Below, one piece after another: positions 24,390 through 35,176 of a stretch of 51,814 nucleotides of DNA. A program made the position numbers and the translations under genes. A model generated the notes under the pieces. That model was not told the DNA's origin. It ran no database searches and worked only from the letters and a program-made list of their open reading frames with translations. Source of the stretch: Candidatus Omnitrophota bacterium (GTDB lineage: Bacteria; Omnitrophota; Gorgyraeia; Zapsychrales; Fredricksoniimonadaceae). The DNA lies in the NCBI GenBank assembly GCA_015232565.1, contig JADFZK010000019.1, positions 1-51,814 on the forward strand, written 5' to 3'. Within the stretch, counting starts at the first letter, position 1, and each line of letters begins with the position of its first letter.

Positions 24390-24941
24390 CTATTGCTTCT
24401 TTTCAAACGGCATGCCCAAAGCACGCAACATATGTAAATTTTTCTCGGGATTACCGCCCTTTATAACAATCGAAATATCCATACCCTGGGCGCGAAAATC
24501 ACGCCTGTTTACATCGATCTCGGGAAATATAGAATGTTCTTTGAGGCCGAAAGTATAGTTGCCTTCATTGTCAAAAGATTTTGTCGGTACACCATTAAAA
24601 TCGCGGATACGCGGGAGCACCACGTTCATTAGCTTGTCAAGGAACTCATACATCCTGGCACGACGAATAGTAACCTTACACCCCACCGGTGCATTCTCTT
24701 TCAAACGAAAATTTGATATCGCCATACGGGAACGTCTGATTGAAGGCTTCTGTCCGGAAATCGCCGCCAGATCCTCAGCAGCAGTATCCAGAATTTTGAT
24801 ATCAGTAATAGCTTCACCGACACCCATGTTTATTACCACTTTCTCGAGACGCGGAACAGCATTCAAATTCTTAATGCCGTACTTCTCTCTCATGGCCTCA
24901 AATACTTGACTTTGATACTTTTCGAGCAATGCCGGTTTCAC
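24390..24941 (-). CDS. rplE: 50S ribosomal protein L5
   Basis: L5 binds 5S rRNA and contacts P-site tRNA. The 183 residues contain NLNAVPRLEKVVINMGVGEA, the GQKPSIRRSRMAISNFRLKE stretch and the C-terminal MDISIVIKG motif with the final GMPFEKKQ. Position between rplX and rpsN is canonical. Confidence 0.97.
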   Translation of the reverse strand: MKPALLEKYQSQVFEAMREKYGIKNLNAVPRLEKVVINMGVGEAITDIKILDTAAEDLAAISGQKPSIRRSRMAISNFRLKENAPVGCKVTIRRARMYEFLDKLMNVVLPRIRDFNGVPTKSFDNEGNYTFGLKEHSIFPEIDVNRRDFRAQGMDISIVIKGGNPEKNLHMLRALGMPFEKKQ

Positions 24942-25055
24942 TTAAACACCTCGTAAATTTTCTACGTTTTGATCCCATTCAACTAAAAGCCTTTACACAG
25001 AACGGGGTAAATCTTCGACCCTCTACCGTAAAGCTTCACGGGAAAAAGTTGCCTT

Positions 25056-25367
25056 TTAAAAAGCCTCGCCGCTTTTTTTACTGATACGCACCTTGGTGCC
25101 ATCTTTAAGAACATTAACCTTGGCGCGCGCCGCCTTGTTGGTCTTAGGATCCAGAAGCATCACCTTAGAAATATGCAAAGGCTTTTCCAACTGGATAAAT
25201 CCGCCCTGGGGATACTGATCGCTTTTCTTGACCGCTTTCTTGATCAAGTTGACGTTCTCAACGACCACAGACTTCTCAGCAGGGAATACTTTTATTACCT
25301 TACCGGTCTTGCCTTTATCTTTACCGGAGATAACCACAATCTTATCATCTCGCTTAATACGTAACAT
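25056..25367 (-). CDS. rplX: 50S ribosomal protein L24
   Basis: L24 starts 50S assembly and lines the exit tunnel. The 103 residues have the KOW motif (KIVVISGKDKGKTGKVIKVF) and a basic C-terminus. It shares one base with the rplN stop. A 114-bp gap to rplE follows, with no clear gene or hairpin. Confidence 0.96.
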   Translation of the reverse strand: MLRIKRDDKIVVISGKDKGKTGKVIKVFPAEKSVVVENVNLIKKAVKKSDQYPQGGFIQLEKPLHISKVMLLDPKTNKAARAKVNVLKDGTKVRISKKSGEAF

Positions 25368-25735
25368 TAGACAACCTCAGGGGCTAAAGAGATAATTTTC
25401 ATATATTCCATATTTCTAAGCTCACGAGCCACTGGTCCAAAAACACGAGTGCCCCGTGGATTGCCAACATCATCAATAAGAACAACGGCATTATTGTCAA
25501 ATCGGACATAGGTGCCATCCGGCCGGCGAATACGTGCCTTGGTACGTACTACGACGCCCTTGGCCTTTTGGCCTTTTTTAACAGCGGCATCCGGAGTTGA
25601 CTCCTTGATATTTACCCTGACAATATCCCCCAACTTGCCGCTTAATTTCCCTTTTGCATTTAGAATGCCGATCACGGACGCTTTACGAGCTCCAGTGTTA
25701 TCAGCAACCTGCAAAATACTTTTTAACTGTATCAT
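25367..25735 (-). CDS. rplN: 50S ribosomal protein L14
   Basis: L14 forms intersubunit bridges and binds the silencing factor RsfS. The 122-residue length is exact for the family. Motifs include MIQLKSILQVADNTGARKAS and GTRVFGPVARELR. It overlaps rpsQ by ATGA. Confidence 0.98.
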   Translation of the reverse strand: MIQLKSILQVADNTGARKASVIGILNAKGKLSGKLGDIVRVNIKESTPDAAVKKGQKAKGVVVRTKARIRRPDGTYVRFDNNAVVLIDDVGNPRGTRVFGPVARELRNMEYMKIISLAPEVV

Positions 25736-26013
25736 ATGGCCGCCGCCTCTTTATCCTGATTCTTTTTAACGATCGAGGTAATGGTCCAACGCTTGTCCTT
25801 GGACAAACGGCGAGTCTCCATCATTTCCACAACGTCACCAGACTTGGCTTCATTCTTTTCATCATGAGCCTTGAACTTGGTATGAAACTTAACCTGCTTG
25901 GGATACTTGGAATGTGGCCGGGTTGAAGAAACCTGTACAACACGGGTCTTTTCCATTTTGTCGCTAAGCACGATCCCGATCAGTGTCTTGCGTTTATTAA
26001 GTCTTTTTTCCAT
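25732..26013 (-). CDS. rpsQ: 30S ribosomal protein S17
   Basis: S17 is a primary 16S rRNA binder with an OB fold. The 93 residues include KTLIGIVLSDKMEKTRVVQV and a GDVVEMMETRRLSKDKRW motif. The start overlaps the rpmC end by 17 bases. Confidence 0.97.
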   Translation of the reverse strand: MEKRLNKRKTLIGIVLSDKMEKTRVVQVSSTRPHSKYPKQVKFHTKFKAHDEKNEAKSGDVVEMMETRRLSKDKRWTITSIVKKNQDKEAAAI

Positions 26014-26203
26014 TGCTCTTCTTTCTTTCGTTAAGGATCGTCAGGATCTGCGCGACCTCAGTTTTAAGCGTACTGAAACGGGCTGGTTTTTCAACTTGTC
26101 CCATCCGCCCCTTCTGACGCATATCAAAAAGCTCCTTTTTCAGGAACTGTTCGCGCTGAGTGAGTTCGCCATTATTGAGATTTTTCAATTCTTTTAGGTC
26201 CAT
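25997..26203 (-). CDS. rpmC: 50S ribosomal protein L29
   Basis: L29 is a helical hairpin at the tunnel exit, near the signal-recognition and trigger-factor docking site. The 68 residues contain ELFDMRQKGRMGQVEKPARF, a close match to the family core. It lies between rplP and rpsQ. Confidence 0.96.
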   Translation of the reverse strand: MDLKELKNLNNGELTQREQFLKKELFDMRQKGRMGQVEKPARFSTLKTEVAQILTILNERKKSNGKKT

Positions 26204-26208
26204 ATGCT

Positions 26209-26628
26209 TTACTGTGCCTGCTGTCTGGTAACGAATTTAGTCCTAACGGGAAGTTTGAACGCAATTAAACGAAGTAAACTTTTTGCGAAATCCTCGGGTA
26301 CACCGCTGATCTCAAAAAGAATGCGTCCGCGCTTAACTACGGCCACCCAATGATCCAACTCACCTTTACCCTTACCCATGCGTGTTTCAGCAGGCTTTTT
26401 GGTAACCGGCTTATGAGGAAAAATGTTGATCCAAACTTTACCGGCCCCGCGCAATTTGCGCACCATAGCAACACGGCAAGCTTCTATATGATTGGCTCTA
26501 ACATGACCATTATCCAAAGACTTCAGGCCATACTCACCAAAACTCAACCGATCGCCACGGGTAGATACTCCACGGCATTTGCCTTTTTGTGACTTGCGGT
26601 ATTTAACTCTTTTTGGCATTATCGCCAT
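26209..26628 (-). CDS. rplP: 50S ribosomal protein L16
   Basis: L16 helps position A-site tRNA. The 139 residues contain MPKRVKYRKSQKGKCRG, the ARVAMVRKLRGAGKVWI-like segment and GKGKGELDHWVAVVK. The ATG at 26628 is preceded by AGGAG at ideal distance, so three residues (MAI) probably precede the usual MPKR start. Confidence 0.97.
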   Translation of the reverse strand: MAIMPKRVKYRKSQKGKCRGVSTRGDRLSFGEYGLKSLDNGHVRANHIEACRVAMVRKLRGAGKVWINIFPHKPVTKKPAETRMGKGKGELDHWVAVVKRGRILFEISGVPEDFAKSLLRLIAFKLPVRTKFVTRQQAQ

Positions 26629-26710
26629 AAAACGTCTCCTGAAGCCTCTTTAATTTTTACATCGTGCTGATAAACCACGCCCGATCCTCTTAGAGGATCC
26701 GATCGTAAGA

Positions 26711-27361
26711 TTACGCCTCAACCCGCTTCGAGTCACGAATAGTATCGCCCTTGTAAATCCAAACTTTTACGCCGATGCAACCGAAAGTAGTGTTCGCTTC
26801 GGCAAAACCGTAATCGATATCTGCCCGGAAAGTCTGAAGTGGGATCTTGCCGACATGATATTTCTCACGACGAGCGATCTCAGCCCCATCCAAACGGCCC
26901 GATACAATAATCTTGATACCTTTACCACCAGCCTGGATTGTCTGTTCGACGGCACGCTTCATAGCCCGGCGAAAACCAACACGTTTTTCCATCTGAAAAG
27001 CCACACTTTGCGCAACTAAAGTAGCGTCAACCGCCGCATTCTTGATCTCTTTAATATCAACCGTGATCTCTTTCGGTGTGATCTTGGCCAAATCCGCCCT
27101 TAAACGATCAATATCAGCGCCACGCCGCCCGATAATTACACCTGGACGAGCGGAAGATATCCGGATCTTAATCGTCTGAGCCAAACGCTCGATCTCGACC
27201 AGAGAAACTGCACCCTGGATGAACTTTTTCTTAATATAAGTGCGGATCTTTTGATCCTCAATAATATTATTTGCGTAATCCTTGGGATCGGCGAACCAAA
27301 GACTGCTCCAGTTCTTATTAATGCCAATTCTTAGTGCTATAGGAGAAACTTTCTGTCCCAC
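26711..27361 (-). CDS. rpsC: 30S ribosomal protein S3
   Basis: S3 lies at the mRNA entry channel and has helicase-related contacts. The 216 residues start MGQKVSPIALRIGINKNWSS. The KH domain carries the GVIIGRRGADIDRLRADL loop and the C-terminal domain GKGIKIIVSGRLDGAEIAR. The start MGQKV and length are standard. Confidence 0.97.
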   Translation of the reverse strand: MGQKVSPIALRIGINKNWSSLWFADPKDYANNIIEDQKIRTYIKKKFIQGAVSLVEIERLAQTIKIRISSARPGVIIGRRGADIDRLRADLAKITPKEITVDIKEIKNAAVDATLVAQSVAFQMEKRVGFRRAMKRAVEQTIQAGGKGIKIIVSGRLDGAEIARREKYHVGKIPLQTFRADIDYGFAEANTTFGCIGVKVWIYKGDTIRDSKRVEA

Positions 27362-27375
27362 GTCTGATAACCTCT

Positions 27376-27711
27376 TTATTTGGTCTTTAAGTCCAACTCA
27401 ATGGTAATATGCGATGTCTTTTTAAGAATTTCACTGGCCCTTCCGAAAGAAGCCGCCCGAAAGCGCTTCCAAACAGAACCCTGGTCAGCTACGATCTTAG
27501 AGACGATCAACTGGTCTTCCGTAAGACCCTTCTGCCTGGCATTCGCAACCGCCGAATGCAGCACCTTGACGACTTTTTCCTTAACTGGCTTGTTAAGATG
27601 CTCCAGTATACCGATAGCCACCGGAACCGTCTTGCCACGAATAAGGTCCAAAACCTGCCTGACCTTTGTAGGAGAAACCCTGAGATGACGACCTTTTGCT
27701 TGTGCGATCAT
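27376..27711 (-). CDS. rplV: 50S ribosomal protein L22
   Basis: L22 contributes a long beta hairpin to the exit tunnel. The 111 residues include HLRVSPTKVRQVLDLIRGK and the hairpin region GSVWKRFRAASFGRASEI. No insertion of the macrolide-resistance type is obvious in the loop. Confidence 0.97.
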   Translation of the reverse strand: MIAQAKGRHLRVSPTKVRQVLDLIRGKTVPVAIGILEHLNKPVKEKVVKVLHSAVANARQKGLTEDQLIVSKIVADQGSVWKRFRAASFGRASEILKKTSHITIELDLKTK

Positions 27712-27724
27712 TTTTACCCTTTAA

Positions 27725-28012
27725 TTATTTCTTCTGCATGGCTTTTTTGGCTTTAACGCCGCCATGCTGTTTAAATGTGCGCGTCGGAACAAATTCTCCG
27801 AGCTTGAAACCGACCATGTTCTCGGTGATAAAAACCGGGATATGTTTTTGGCCGTTATGAACAGAAAAAGTATAAGAAACAAAATCAGGCATGATCGTTG
27901 AACGACGCGACCAGGTCTTGATCGGCTGACGCTGGCCAGAAGCCACCATCTTATCAAATCGACGCCTTAATGACTCATCGAGAAAAGGACCTTTTGCTAT
28001 AGAACGTGCCAT
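27725..28012 (-). CDS. rpsS: 30S ribosomal protein S19
   Basis: S19 in the 30S head forms bridge B1a. The 95 residues start [20 protein letters not shown] and contain [20 protein letters not shown] and [20 protein letters not shown]. The fit is complete. Confidence 0.98.
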   Translation of the reverse strand: MARSIAKGPFLDESLRRRFDKMVASGQRQPIKTWSRRSTIMPDFVSYTFSVHNGQKHIPVFITENMVGFKLGEFVPTRTFKQHGGVKAKKAMQKK

Positions 28013-28014
28013 AA

Positions 28015-28854
28015 TTACTTCGTCCTTCTTTTAATAATGAACTGATTTGAATACTTGCGCTTCGAACGGGTCTTGAAGCCCTTGGTCTTCCAGCCCCACG
28101 GAGAAACCGGATGCGGATTACCCTGTGGCGTTTTACCTTCACCACCGCCATGTGGGTGGTCAACCGGATTCATAACAACACCGCGCGATTGCGGGCGTAT
28201 ACCCTTCCAGCGATTCCGTCCGGCTTTACCGATCGACTGTGAACCATGCTCAACATTGCCCAGCTGGCCAATAGTTGCGCGGCAATTAATTAAAACCTTG
28301 CGCATCTCACTCGAAGGAAGCCTAACGATAGCATAATCGCCTTCCTTACCAAGAAGCTGAGCTGAAGTACCGGCGGAACGAACGATCTTGCCACCCTTAC
28401 CGGGTTTTAATTCAATATTATGTATTGCCGTGCCCATTGGTATTTTGCCCAAAGGTAAAGCATTGCCGGCATGGATCTCAATATTCTCGGAATTGCTGCT
28501 TACTACGGTGTCGCCAGTTTTAAGTTCTACAGGAGCAAGAATATAGCTTCTGGTCTTGTCGCTTTTGTATTCGATCAAAGCGATGCGGCATGTGCGATTA
28601 GGATCATATTCTATACCAACCACAATGGCCGGATCATCAACGCGAGTGCGTTTAAAATCAATAATACGATACATCCTCTTGTGTCCGCCGCCTTTATGAC
28701 GGGAAGTAATACGCCCGTTATTATTGCGACCACCGGTCTTTTTGATCGGCTCCAAGAGAGACTTCTCGGGTTTATGTTTGGTAAGCTCAGCAAAATCCAC
28801 CAGAGCCGCGTGCCGAACACCATTCGTTGTAGGTTTGAACCGTTTAATACCCAT
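28015..28854 (-). CDS. rplB: 50S ribosomal protein L2
   Basis: L2 is needed for subunit joining and the peptidyl transferase centre. The 279 residues contain [19 protein letters not shown], a central [20 protein letters not shown] and the essential [13 protein letters not shown] loop with its histidine near residue 230. It starts two bases before the rplW stop region, a tight coupling. Confidence 0.98.
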   Translation of the reverse strand: MGIKRFKPTTNGVRHAALVDFAELTKHKPEKSLLEPIKKTGGRNNNGRITSRHKGGGHKRMYRIIDFKRTRVDDPAIVVGIEYDPNRTCRIALIEYKSDKTRSYILAPVELKTGDTVVSSNSENIEIHAGNALPLGKIPMGTAIHNIELKPGKGGKIVRSAGTSAQLLGKEGDYAIVRLPSSEMRKVLINCRATIGQLGNVEHGSQSIGKAGRNRWKGIRPQSRGVVMNPVDHPHGGGEGKTPQGNPHPVSPWGWKTKGFKTRSKRKYSNQFIIKRRTK

Positions 28855-28856
28855 TG

Positions 28857-29135
28857 TTAAGCTACCTCGATCTTGCTACCTTCTTTAAGAGTTACGAACG
28901 CTTTTTTCCAGTCGGATGTATACCCTATGCGCTGGCGAACGCGTTTCTTTTTCCCAGGCACATTAGTTACGTTTACTGACTGAACTTTAACTTTATAAAT
29001 ACCTTCAACCGCTTTCTTGATCTCGATCTTGGTCGCAGCAGTAGCAACATTAAATATGTACTGACGTGACTTCTCTAAACCAGTGCTCTTTTCAGTACGC
29101 AACATTGTCTTAATAATATCGTAGCTCGTAATCAT
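28857..29135 (-). CDS. rplW: 50S ribosomal protein L23
   Basis: L23 is the docking site for trigger factor and SRP at the tunnel exit. The 92 residues contain [20 protein letters not shown] and [20 protein letters not shown]. The start overlaps the rplD stop by ATGA. Confidence 0.97.
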   Translation of the reverse strand: MITSYDIIKTMLRTEKSTGLEKSRQYIFNVATAATKIEIKKAVEGIYKVKVQSVNVTNVPGKKKRVRQRIGYTSDWKKAFVTLKEGSKIEVA

Positions 29136-29755
29136 TGTAATCTCTTCAGGATTGTTTCCATCGCAGCCTTGGTGACCACGATCTTGTTATTCTTAAGAAC
29201 ATCCAGCGCATTTACTTCGAGCGGCTTAACCAAATTCAACCTTGGTACATTGCGTGATGCTAATGTTACTTCCTTGGCACAATCATCAAAAAGTGCCAAA
29301 ACTTTTTTGCCGTTAACCTTAAGATTATTCAGAATAGCAATAAATTCCTTGGTCTTGCCGGACTTTACCGCCATCACATCCACACAACGCAATGAATCAC
29401 CATTAATCTTCGACTTCAAAGACTCACGCAGTGCCGCAAGACGAACTTTCTTGGGAACTACATAGCTGAAATCTCTTGGATGCGGCCCGAAAACGATACC
29501 ACCATGACGCATCAAAGGTGAACGGCTGGAACCCTGACGAGCTCGCCCGGTACCTTTCTGACGAAAAGGCTTTTTATTGCCGCCCGAAACCTCGGAACGA
29601 ATCTTGGTATCAGCATTGCCCTGCCGTTCATTGGCCTGGTACATGATCACCGCTTGATGGATCACGTCCTGATTAACCTTGTCGGCGAAATTAGCCGGAA
29701 GGTCCATTGAACCATTCTCTTTACCATCTACGCTATAAATAGTTAACTTAGGCAT
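29132..29755 (-). CDS. rplD: 50S ribosomal protein L4
   Basis: L4 lines the exit tunnel, and in E. coli it represses the S10 operon. The 207 residues start MPKLTIYSVDGKENGSMDL. They include the tunnel loop GGNKKPFRQKGTGRARQGSS and a Rossmann-like C-terminal half. I chose the ATG at 29755, with AAGGA four bases upstream, over a GTG four codons earlier. Confidence 0.96.
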   Translation of the reverse strand: MPKLTIYSVDGKENGSMDLPANFADKVNQDVIHQAVIMYQANERQGNADTKIRSEVSGGNKKPFRQKGTGRARQGSSRSPLMRHGGIVFGPHPRDFSYVVPKKVRLAALRESLKSKINGDSLRCVDVMAVKSGKTKEFIAILNNLKVNGKKVLALFDDCAKEVTLASRNVPRLNLVKPLEVNALDVLKNNKIVVTKAAMETILKRLQ

Positions 29756-29776
29756 TACTTCCTTCACTTTGCTCTA

Positions 29777-30484
29777 TTACGCTTTACCCTTGGCCTTTGC
29801 TTTAGCCTGTTTCATCGGGTTGCGCTTATGGATAACAACTTCCTTTTTCTCATCGAACGAACGGTAAGCTTTCTTGAATGAATGCTCAACAGTAACCAAA
29901 CCGTTCTTACATCCCGGGATCGCGCCCTTAACCAAAATCATATTTTCAGAAAGATCCACGTGCATAACTCGCAGATTATGTACCGTGACCCGCACATCAC
30001 CCATATGGCCAGGCATAGTCTTACCACGCAAAACACGGCCAGGATAAGTATTGGCACCTACAGAACCTATGCGCCGGTGATGCATCGAACCATGTGCCGC
30101 TCCACCACCAGTCCAGTTATGGCGTTTCATACCACCCTGGAAACCTTTACCCATCGAAGTGCCGATAACATTAACATACTGCCCGGCCCTGAAGATATCA
30201 GCAGCCAGTTTCTGCCCGGCTTGATACGAAGCATTATCAGTAGACTCGAATTCCTTGACAGTCCGCAAAGCCGGAACATTCACTTTCTTAAACATTCCCA
30301 AGCGGGGCTTGGTGCAATTCTTTTCCTTGATCTCGTCAAAACCCAGGACCACCTTTTTGGGCGTTTCCTTGACACCAAGAATATAGCAAGGCCCAACTTC
30401 AATAGCAGTGACCGGGACAACATTTCCATCTTTGTCGAAGAACTGCGTCATACCTATTTTTTTACCCAACAAACCGCTGATCAT
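29777..30484 (-). CDS. rplC: 50S ribosomal protein L3
   Basis: L3 helps start 50S assembly. The 235 residues begin [20 protein letters not shown] and carry [20 protein letters not shown], containing the glutamine methylated by PrmB in other bacteria. The C-terminus has [14 protein letters not shown], a short basic tail. The ATG at 30484 fits the family; a GTG lies 12 bases upstream and no strong Shine-Dalgarno is visible. Confidence 0.96.
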   Translation of the reverse strand: MISGLLGKKIGMTQFFDKDGNVVPVTAIEVGPCYILGVKETPKKVVLGFDEIKEKNCTKPRLGMFKKVNVPALRTVKEFESTDNASYQAGQKLAADIFRAGQYVNVIGTSMGKGFQGGMKRHNWTGGGAAHGSMHHRRIGSVGANTYPGRVLRGKTMPGHMGDVRVTVHNLRVMHVDLSENMILVKGAIPGCKNGLVTVEHSFKKAYRSFDEKKEVVIHKRNPMKQAKAKAKGKA

Positions 30485-30501
30485 ATCAATAACCACTTTA
30501 T

Positions 30502-30804
30502 TTATTGTTTGATTTCAACATCCACACCGGCGGGAAGATTCAACTTCCTTAGTGCCTCGATCGTCTTAGAAGTAGGCTCAACCAAATCGATGAGCCGTTT
30601 ATGCGTCGCTAAACTGAACTGCTCGCGGGACTTTTTGTCTATTACCGGTGAACGAAGGACGGTATAGAGCTCCTTCTTGGTCGGTAATGGTACCGGGCCA
30701 CGAACTTTAGCACCAGTCCGGATGGCAGTATCTACAATTTCCTGCGTCGACTGGTCTATCAGCCGATGATCGTATGCTTTGAGTTTGATCCTTATTTTCT
30801 GCAT
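30502..30804 (-). CDS. rpsJ: 30S ribosomal protein S10 (NusE)
   Basis: S10 assembles in the 30S head and also binds NusB and NusG, linking transcription to translation. The 100 residues contain [40 protein letters not shown] and a C-terminal [10 protein letters not shown]. It heads the S10 block, following tuf. Confidence 0.97.
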   Translation of the reverse strand: MQKIRIKLKAYDHRLIDQSTQEIVDTAIRTGAKVRGPVPLPTKKELYTVLRSPVIDKKSREQFSLATHKRLIDLVEPTSKTIEALRKLNLPAGVDVEIKQ

Positions 30805-30831
30805 GTGCCTTTGACTACTCTTTAATGTGAT

Positions 30832-30858
30832 GCTCCACTTTTAAAACTTTGGTGGAGC
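30832..30858 (-). promoter_or_regulatory. Hairpin in the tuf-rpsJ gap
   Basis: GCTCCAC (30832-30838) and GTGGAGC (30852-30858) form a seven-base perfect stem. A weaker CCCG/CGGG pairing lies closer to tuf. No T-run follows either. The pair may mark a processing site or the S10 leader, the usual place for L4 control; I could not match an L4 target. Confidence 0.3.
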
Positions 30859-30897
30859 GAAATCCCGTCCGACTAAGATCCGGCTGCGGGGTTAATA

Positions 30898-32091
30898 TTA
30901 TTCTAAAACCTCGCTGACCACGCCAGCGCCTACGGTTTTGCCGCCTTCACGAATAGCGAAACGCAACTCTTTCTCCATAGCCACAGGCACGATCAGTTCA
31001 ACCGTTAACTGTACATTATCACCAGGCATGCACATTTCAACGCCAGCAGGAAGCTCGGCGGTGCCGGTTACGTCAGTTGTCCGGAAATAAAACTGCGGAC
31101 GATAGCCCTTGAAGAACGGAGTATGACGTCCACCTTCTTCCTTGGAAAGAATATACACAGAACACTTGAATTTCTTGTGCGGCTTAATAGTGCCCGGTGC
31201 GGCCAAAACCATGCCACGCTCGATTTTATCCTTGTCCACGCCGCGCAATAATAAACCAACATTGTCGCCAGCCTGTCCTTCATCAAGTTCTTTCCGGAAC
31301 ATCTCAACGCCGGTTACGGTGGTTTTCCCGATCTCAGGGCGCAAACCAACAATATCCGCATCCTGCCCGACTTTTACAATACCACGATCGATACGACCAG
31401 TAGCTACGGTACCACGTCCGGAGATCGAGAACACATCTTCGATAGCCATCAGGAACGGCTTATCCAACTCGCGCACCGGCTGCGGTATCCAGGCGTCAAC
31501 AGCCGTCATTAATTCGATAATACACTTGGATTTACCCGTAATATCTTTCGGATTATTCAGCGCGTCCAGAGCCGAACCACGAATGACCGGAGTATTATCT
31601 CCATCAAACTTATACTTGGTCAATAAATCGCGCACTTCCATCTCAACGAGATCCAAAAGCTCAGGATCTGCCATATCGCACTTATTAAGGAAAACAACGA
31701 TCTTCGGAACATTCACCTGGCGAGCCAAAAGAATATGTTCGCGCGTCTGAGGCATTGGGCCGTCGGCGGCGGAAACCACGAGGATAGCGCCATCCATCTG
31801 AGCCGCACCAGTAATCATGTTCTTAATAAAGTCGGCGTGGCCGGGGCAATCAATGTGCGCATAATGACGCGTATCAGTTTGATACTCCAAGTGAGCAATA
31901 TTAATGGTTACGCCGCGGGCTTTTTCCTCGGGAGCATTATCGATAGAATCATAAGCACGCGCAGTAGCCAAACCTCTCTCAGCCAGCACGGTCGTGATCG
32001 CAGACGAAAGGGTGGTCTTACCATGATCTACGTGACCAATGGTGCCGACGTTCAAGTGCGGTTTATTTCTTTCAAATTTTTCTTTAGCCAT
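30898..32091 (-). CDS. tuf: Elongation factor Tu
   Basis: EF-Tu delivers aminoacyl-tRNA to the ribosome. The 397 residues have the G1 motif [10 protein letters not shown], the switch [15 protein letters not shown]-like segment, [23 protein letters not shown] and the standard domains 2 and 3 ([13 protein letters not shown]). An AGGA site precedes the ATG. It lies between fusA and rpsJ. Confidence 0.99.
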   Translation of the reverse strand: MAKEKFERNKPHLNVGTIGHVDHGKTTLSSAITTVLAERGLATARAYDSIDNAPEEKARGVTINIAHLEYQTDTRHYAHIDCPGHADFIKNMITGAAQMDGAILVVSAADGPMPQTREHILLARQVNVPKIVVFLNKCDMADPELLDLVEMEVRDLLTKYKFDGDNTPVIRGSALDALNNPKDITGKSKCIIELMTAVDAWIPQPVRELDKPFLMAIEDVFSISGRGTVATGRIDRGIVKVGQDADIVGLRPEIGKTTVTGVEMFRKELDEGQAGDNVGLLLRGVDKDKIERGMVLAAPGTIKPHKKFKCSVYILSKEEGGRHTPFFKGYRPQFYFRTTDVTGTAELPAGVEMCMPGDNVQLTVELIVPVAMEKELRFAIREGGKTVGAGVVSEVLE

Positions 32092-32123
32092 AGTATTCCT
32101 CCCTTTACCTAACTCTATCGAAT

Positions 32124-34226
32124 TTATGTTTTTCTTCTATTAATGAATTCCTGACGCGAACCGATGATCTTCTCGGCCAGCATGTTAGGAACCTGAGCAT
32201 AATATGAAGGCTCCATCGAGAAACTTGCCCTGCCTTGTGTTAAAGAGCGCAACGCATTAGCATAATTAAACATTTCTGAAAGCGGCACATCCGCCCGAGC
32301 AGTCTTTAGAACGCCCACACTCCCAAGCTCGGTTATCTTGGCCCGACGAGTATTTAAATCGCCAATAACTGAACCCATAAACTCTTCCGGACAGCTGATC
32401 TCAACAGCCATGATCGGCTCAGTAAATACCGAATTAGCCTTGATCAAAGCATCCTTAAGGGCATATTTTGCCGCCATCTGAAAAGCGATATCGCTGGAAT
32501 CAACGTCGTGATACGAACCGTCAACGAGGGTGACCACAATATCGGCCACAGGATATGCCGCCAGAACGCCATTCAAAGCCTGAGATTTAATACCATTCTC
32601 AACCGACTTTATAAATTCACGCGGTATAGAACCACCACGGATCGCGTCAACAAACTTGACACCACAACCTTTTTCACCAGGCTCAATATCAATGACCACG
32701 TGCCCATACTGACCACGACCACCCGACTGCGAAATATGTTTTCCAACAATGTCTTCCGCTTTACGGGTAATCGTTTCTTTATAAGCAACCTGGGGCCGGC
32801 CGATATTAGCCTCAATACCATGCTCACGACGCATACGATCAATAATGATCTCAAGATGCAACTCACCCATACCGGATATAATGGTCTGGCAAGTTTCCTG
32901 ATCGTATTCAACCCTTAACGAAGGATCTTCATCGAGGAACTTCTTGATAGAAATACCCAGCTTGTCCTGGTCGGCCTTAGACTTGGGCTCCAAAGACATC
33001 GATACAACGGGCTCCGGTACTTTCATATTCTCAAGAACAATAGGTGTTTCTTCGTTGCAAAGTGTATCACCATTCTTGGTTTCTTTCAAGCCTACCAGAG
33101 CAACGATCTCACCAGCTCCCGCTTTTGCCACGATCTCCTGCTTAACAGCGTGCATCATAACAATTTTAGTTATGCGTTCGCGTTTATCGCGGGTACTGTT
33201 CAAATATGTTTCACCGGCTGTAATGACGCCGGAATAAATACGCGTGAAGAATAATTTTCCCACATAAGGATCAGACATGATCTTAAAAGTCAAAGCCGAT
33301 AACGGCTCACTATCCGAAGGCTTACGTTCAATGATCTCGTCTTTATAAGGATGCTTGCCTTTTATCGGCGGGACATCTAAAGGAGAAGGAAGATAATCGG
33401 TAACGGCGTCTAACACCATCTGAACGCCACGATTTTTTAAAGCAGTACCTGAAAGAACAGGTAAAAATTTGGCTTTAAGCACACCACGACGAATACCAGC
33501 TTTTAATTCCTCAACCGAAACCGGCTGTTCATGAATATACTTCTCCATGATAGCATCATCGGCCTCACCAACCTTCTCTAATAGAAGATGGCGATATTCA
33601 TCGGCCTTAGCCTTAAACTCGGCCGGGATCTCACTAAAACGAACCTTAAGTCCATCGGCATCGTCGTAAGTAACATATTTCATTGTAACTACATCTATTA
33701 TCCCTTTAAATTTGTCTTCATGTTGATCAGGGAAATTGATAGCTGCGGCATTAGCTCCCAGGCGTTCATAGATCTGCTTAAGAACGCGATCAAAATCAGC
33801 ACCCAGTCTATCTACCTTATTAATGAAGGCTATACGCGGAACATGATACCGGTCGGCCTGACGCCATACAGTTTCGGTTTGCGACTGAACACCACTAGTG
33901 GCGCAAAGAACAATAACAGCGCCATCCAGAACCTTAAGTGAACGCTCAACCTCTACAGTAAAATCAACGTGACCGGGAGTATCAATAATATTGATCTTAA
34001 AATTCTTCCAGAAAGTAGTGATATTGGCAGAAGTAATTGTAATACCGCGCTCTTTTTCCTGCTCCATCCAATCCATAACGGTATTACCTTCATCCACGGT
34101 ACCCATCTTATGGATAACGCCCGTGTAGTAAAGTATCCGCTCGGTAGTGGTAGTCTTACCAGCATCAATATGCGCGATAATCCCGATATTTCTAACTTGA
34201 TTTAAAGGTACATTCTCAACTGCCAT
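32124..34226 (-). CDS. fusA: Elongation factor G
   Basis: EF-G drives translocation. The 700 residues contain G1 [19 protein letters not shown], the [14 protein letters not shown] switch, [19 protein letters not shown], and [10 protein letters not shown]. Domain IV carries [16 protein letters not shown]. Length is standard, and no split EF-G2 traits are seen. It follows rpsG and precedes tuf in the str order. Confidence 0.99.
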   Translation of the reverse strand: MAVENVPLNQVRNIGIIAHIDAGKTTTTERILYYTGVIHKMGTVDEGNTVMDWMEQEKERGITITSANITTFWKNFKINIIDTPGHVDFTVEVERSLKVLDGAVIVLCATSGVQSQTETVWRQADRYHVPRIAFINKVDRLGADFDRVLKQIYERLGANAAAINFPDQHEDKFKGIIDVVTMKYVTYDDADGLKVRFSEIPAEFKAKADEYRHLLLEKVGEADDAIMEKYIHEQPVSVEELKAGIRRGVLKAKFLPVLSGTALKNRGVQMVLDAVTDYLPSPLDVPPIKGKHPYKDEIIERKPSDSEPLSALTFKIMSDPYVGKLFFTRIYSGVITAGETYLNSTRDKRERITKIVMMHAVKQEIVAKAGAGEIVALVGLKETKNGDTLCNEETPIVLENMKVPEPVVSMSLEPKSKADQDKLGISIKKFLDEDPSLRVEYDQETCQTIISGMGELHLEIIIDRMRREHGIEANIGRPQVAYKETITRKAEDIVGKHISQSGGRGQYGHVVIDIEPGEKGCGVKFVDAIRGGSIPREFIKSVENGIKSQALNGVLAAYPVADIVVTLVDGSYHDVDSSDIAFQMAAKYALKDALIKANSVFTEPIMAVEISCPEEFMGSVIGDLNTRRAKITELGSVGVLKTARADVPLSEMFNYANALRSLTQGRASFSMEPSYYAQVPNMLAEKIIGSRQEFINRRKT

Positions 34227-34327
34227 CGATTCTTATTCCTTAAAAAGTTGTTAAAAACTATATTACTTGTTGCTGCAGTTTAAACCAAAACTGCCAGGAT
34301 GATCATTTGAAAACTTATCGCTAGAAT

Positions 34328-34798
34328 TTACCAGCGGAAATGGCTAAATGCCTTGTTGGCTTCGGCCATCTTGTGCGTTTCATCGCGCTTCTTGATCGCC
34401 GCGCCTTCTTGCTTGTATGCCGCAATAAGCTCATCCGCGATCTTGTTGAGCATTGGCTTGCCCTTCTTCTTACGGGCAAAATCACGTACCCAACGAAGAG
34501 CCAATGAAGTGCCGCGAAGAGAGGACACATCAACGGGGACCTGATACGTAGCACCACCAACCCGACGGGCTTTTAATTCCACCTTGGGACGTACATTATC
34601 TATTGCTTTACTGAAAGCCTTGAGAACAGGCTCTTCAGGCAACTTTTCCTGCATAATATCAAGAGCGCCATAAACCACTCGCTCGGCAACTCCCTTTTTA
34701 CCCTCTTCCATGATCACATTGATCATACGGGAAACAAGCTCACTGCTATGCTTGGGATCCGGGGTTACGATTCTTTTTTCTGCGCGTCTTCTTCTCAT
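34328..34798 (-). CDS. rpsG: 30S ribosomal protein S7
   Basis: S7 nucleates the 30S head and in E. coli controls the str operon. The 156-residue form has MRRRRAEKRIVTPDPKHSSE, the RRVGGATYQVPVDV motif and a C-terminal AEANKAFSHFRW. A 101-bp gap to fusA contains one seven-base hairpin (34275-34294). Confidence 0.98.
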   Translation of the reverse strand: MRRRRAEKRIVTPDPKHSSELVSRMINVIMEEGKKGVAERVVYGALDIMQEKLPEEPVLKAFSKAIDNVRPKVELKARRVGGATYQVPVDVSSLRGTSLALRWVRDFARKKKGKPMLNKIADELIAAYKQEGAAIKKRDETHKMAEANKAFSHFRW

Positions 34799-34801
34799 AA
34801 A

Positions 34802-35176
34802 TTACGACTTCGCTTTCTTTGTGCCATATTTGGATCTAGACTTGTTGCGCTTGGCAACACCTGAAGCATCCAGCGTGCCGCGTACAGTGTGATAACGAAC
34901 ACCCGGAAGATCTTTTACGCGACCGCCGCGTACCAGTACTATTGAATGCTCCTGAAGGTTATGCCCTTCGCCAGGTATATAACTGGTAACCTCAACTTTA
35001 TTTGAAAGACGCACACGGGCAATCTTGCGTAAGGCCGAGTTCGGTTTTTTCGGGGTCATGGTCTTCACCTGAAGACAAACACCACGTTTCTGCGGGCACT
35101 TATCAAGCGCCGGAGACTTACTCTTGCTCGGACTCTGCTTCCGGCCCTTGCGAATCAACTGCTGAATTGTCGGCAT
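34802..35176 (-). CDS. rpsL: 30S ribosomal protein S12
   Basis: S12 is at the decoding centre. The 124 residues contain [20 protein letters not shown], with the lysine that sets streptomycin sensitivity in its usual form, and the [16 protein letters not shown] loop with the aspartate that RimO modifies in other species. Its first 59 bases overlap the end of rpoC in another frame. No strong Shine-Dalgarno is visible, so translation is probably coupled to rpoC. Confidence 0.97.
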   Translation of the reverse strand: MPTIQQLIRKGRKQSPSKSKSPALDKCPQKRGVCLQVKTMTPKKPNSALRKIARVRLSNKVEVTSYIPGEGHNLQEHSIVLVRGGRVKDLPGVRYHTVRGTLDASGVAKRNKSRSKYGTKKAKS

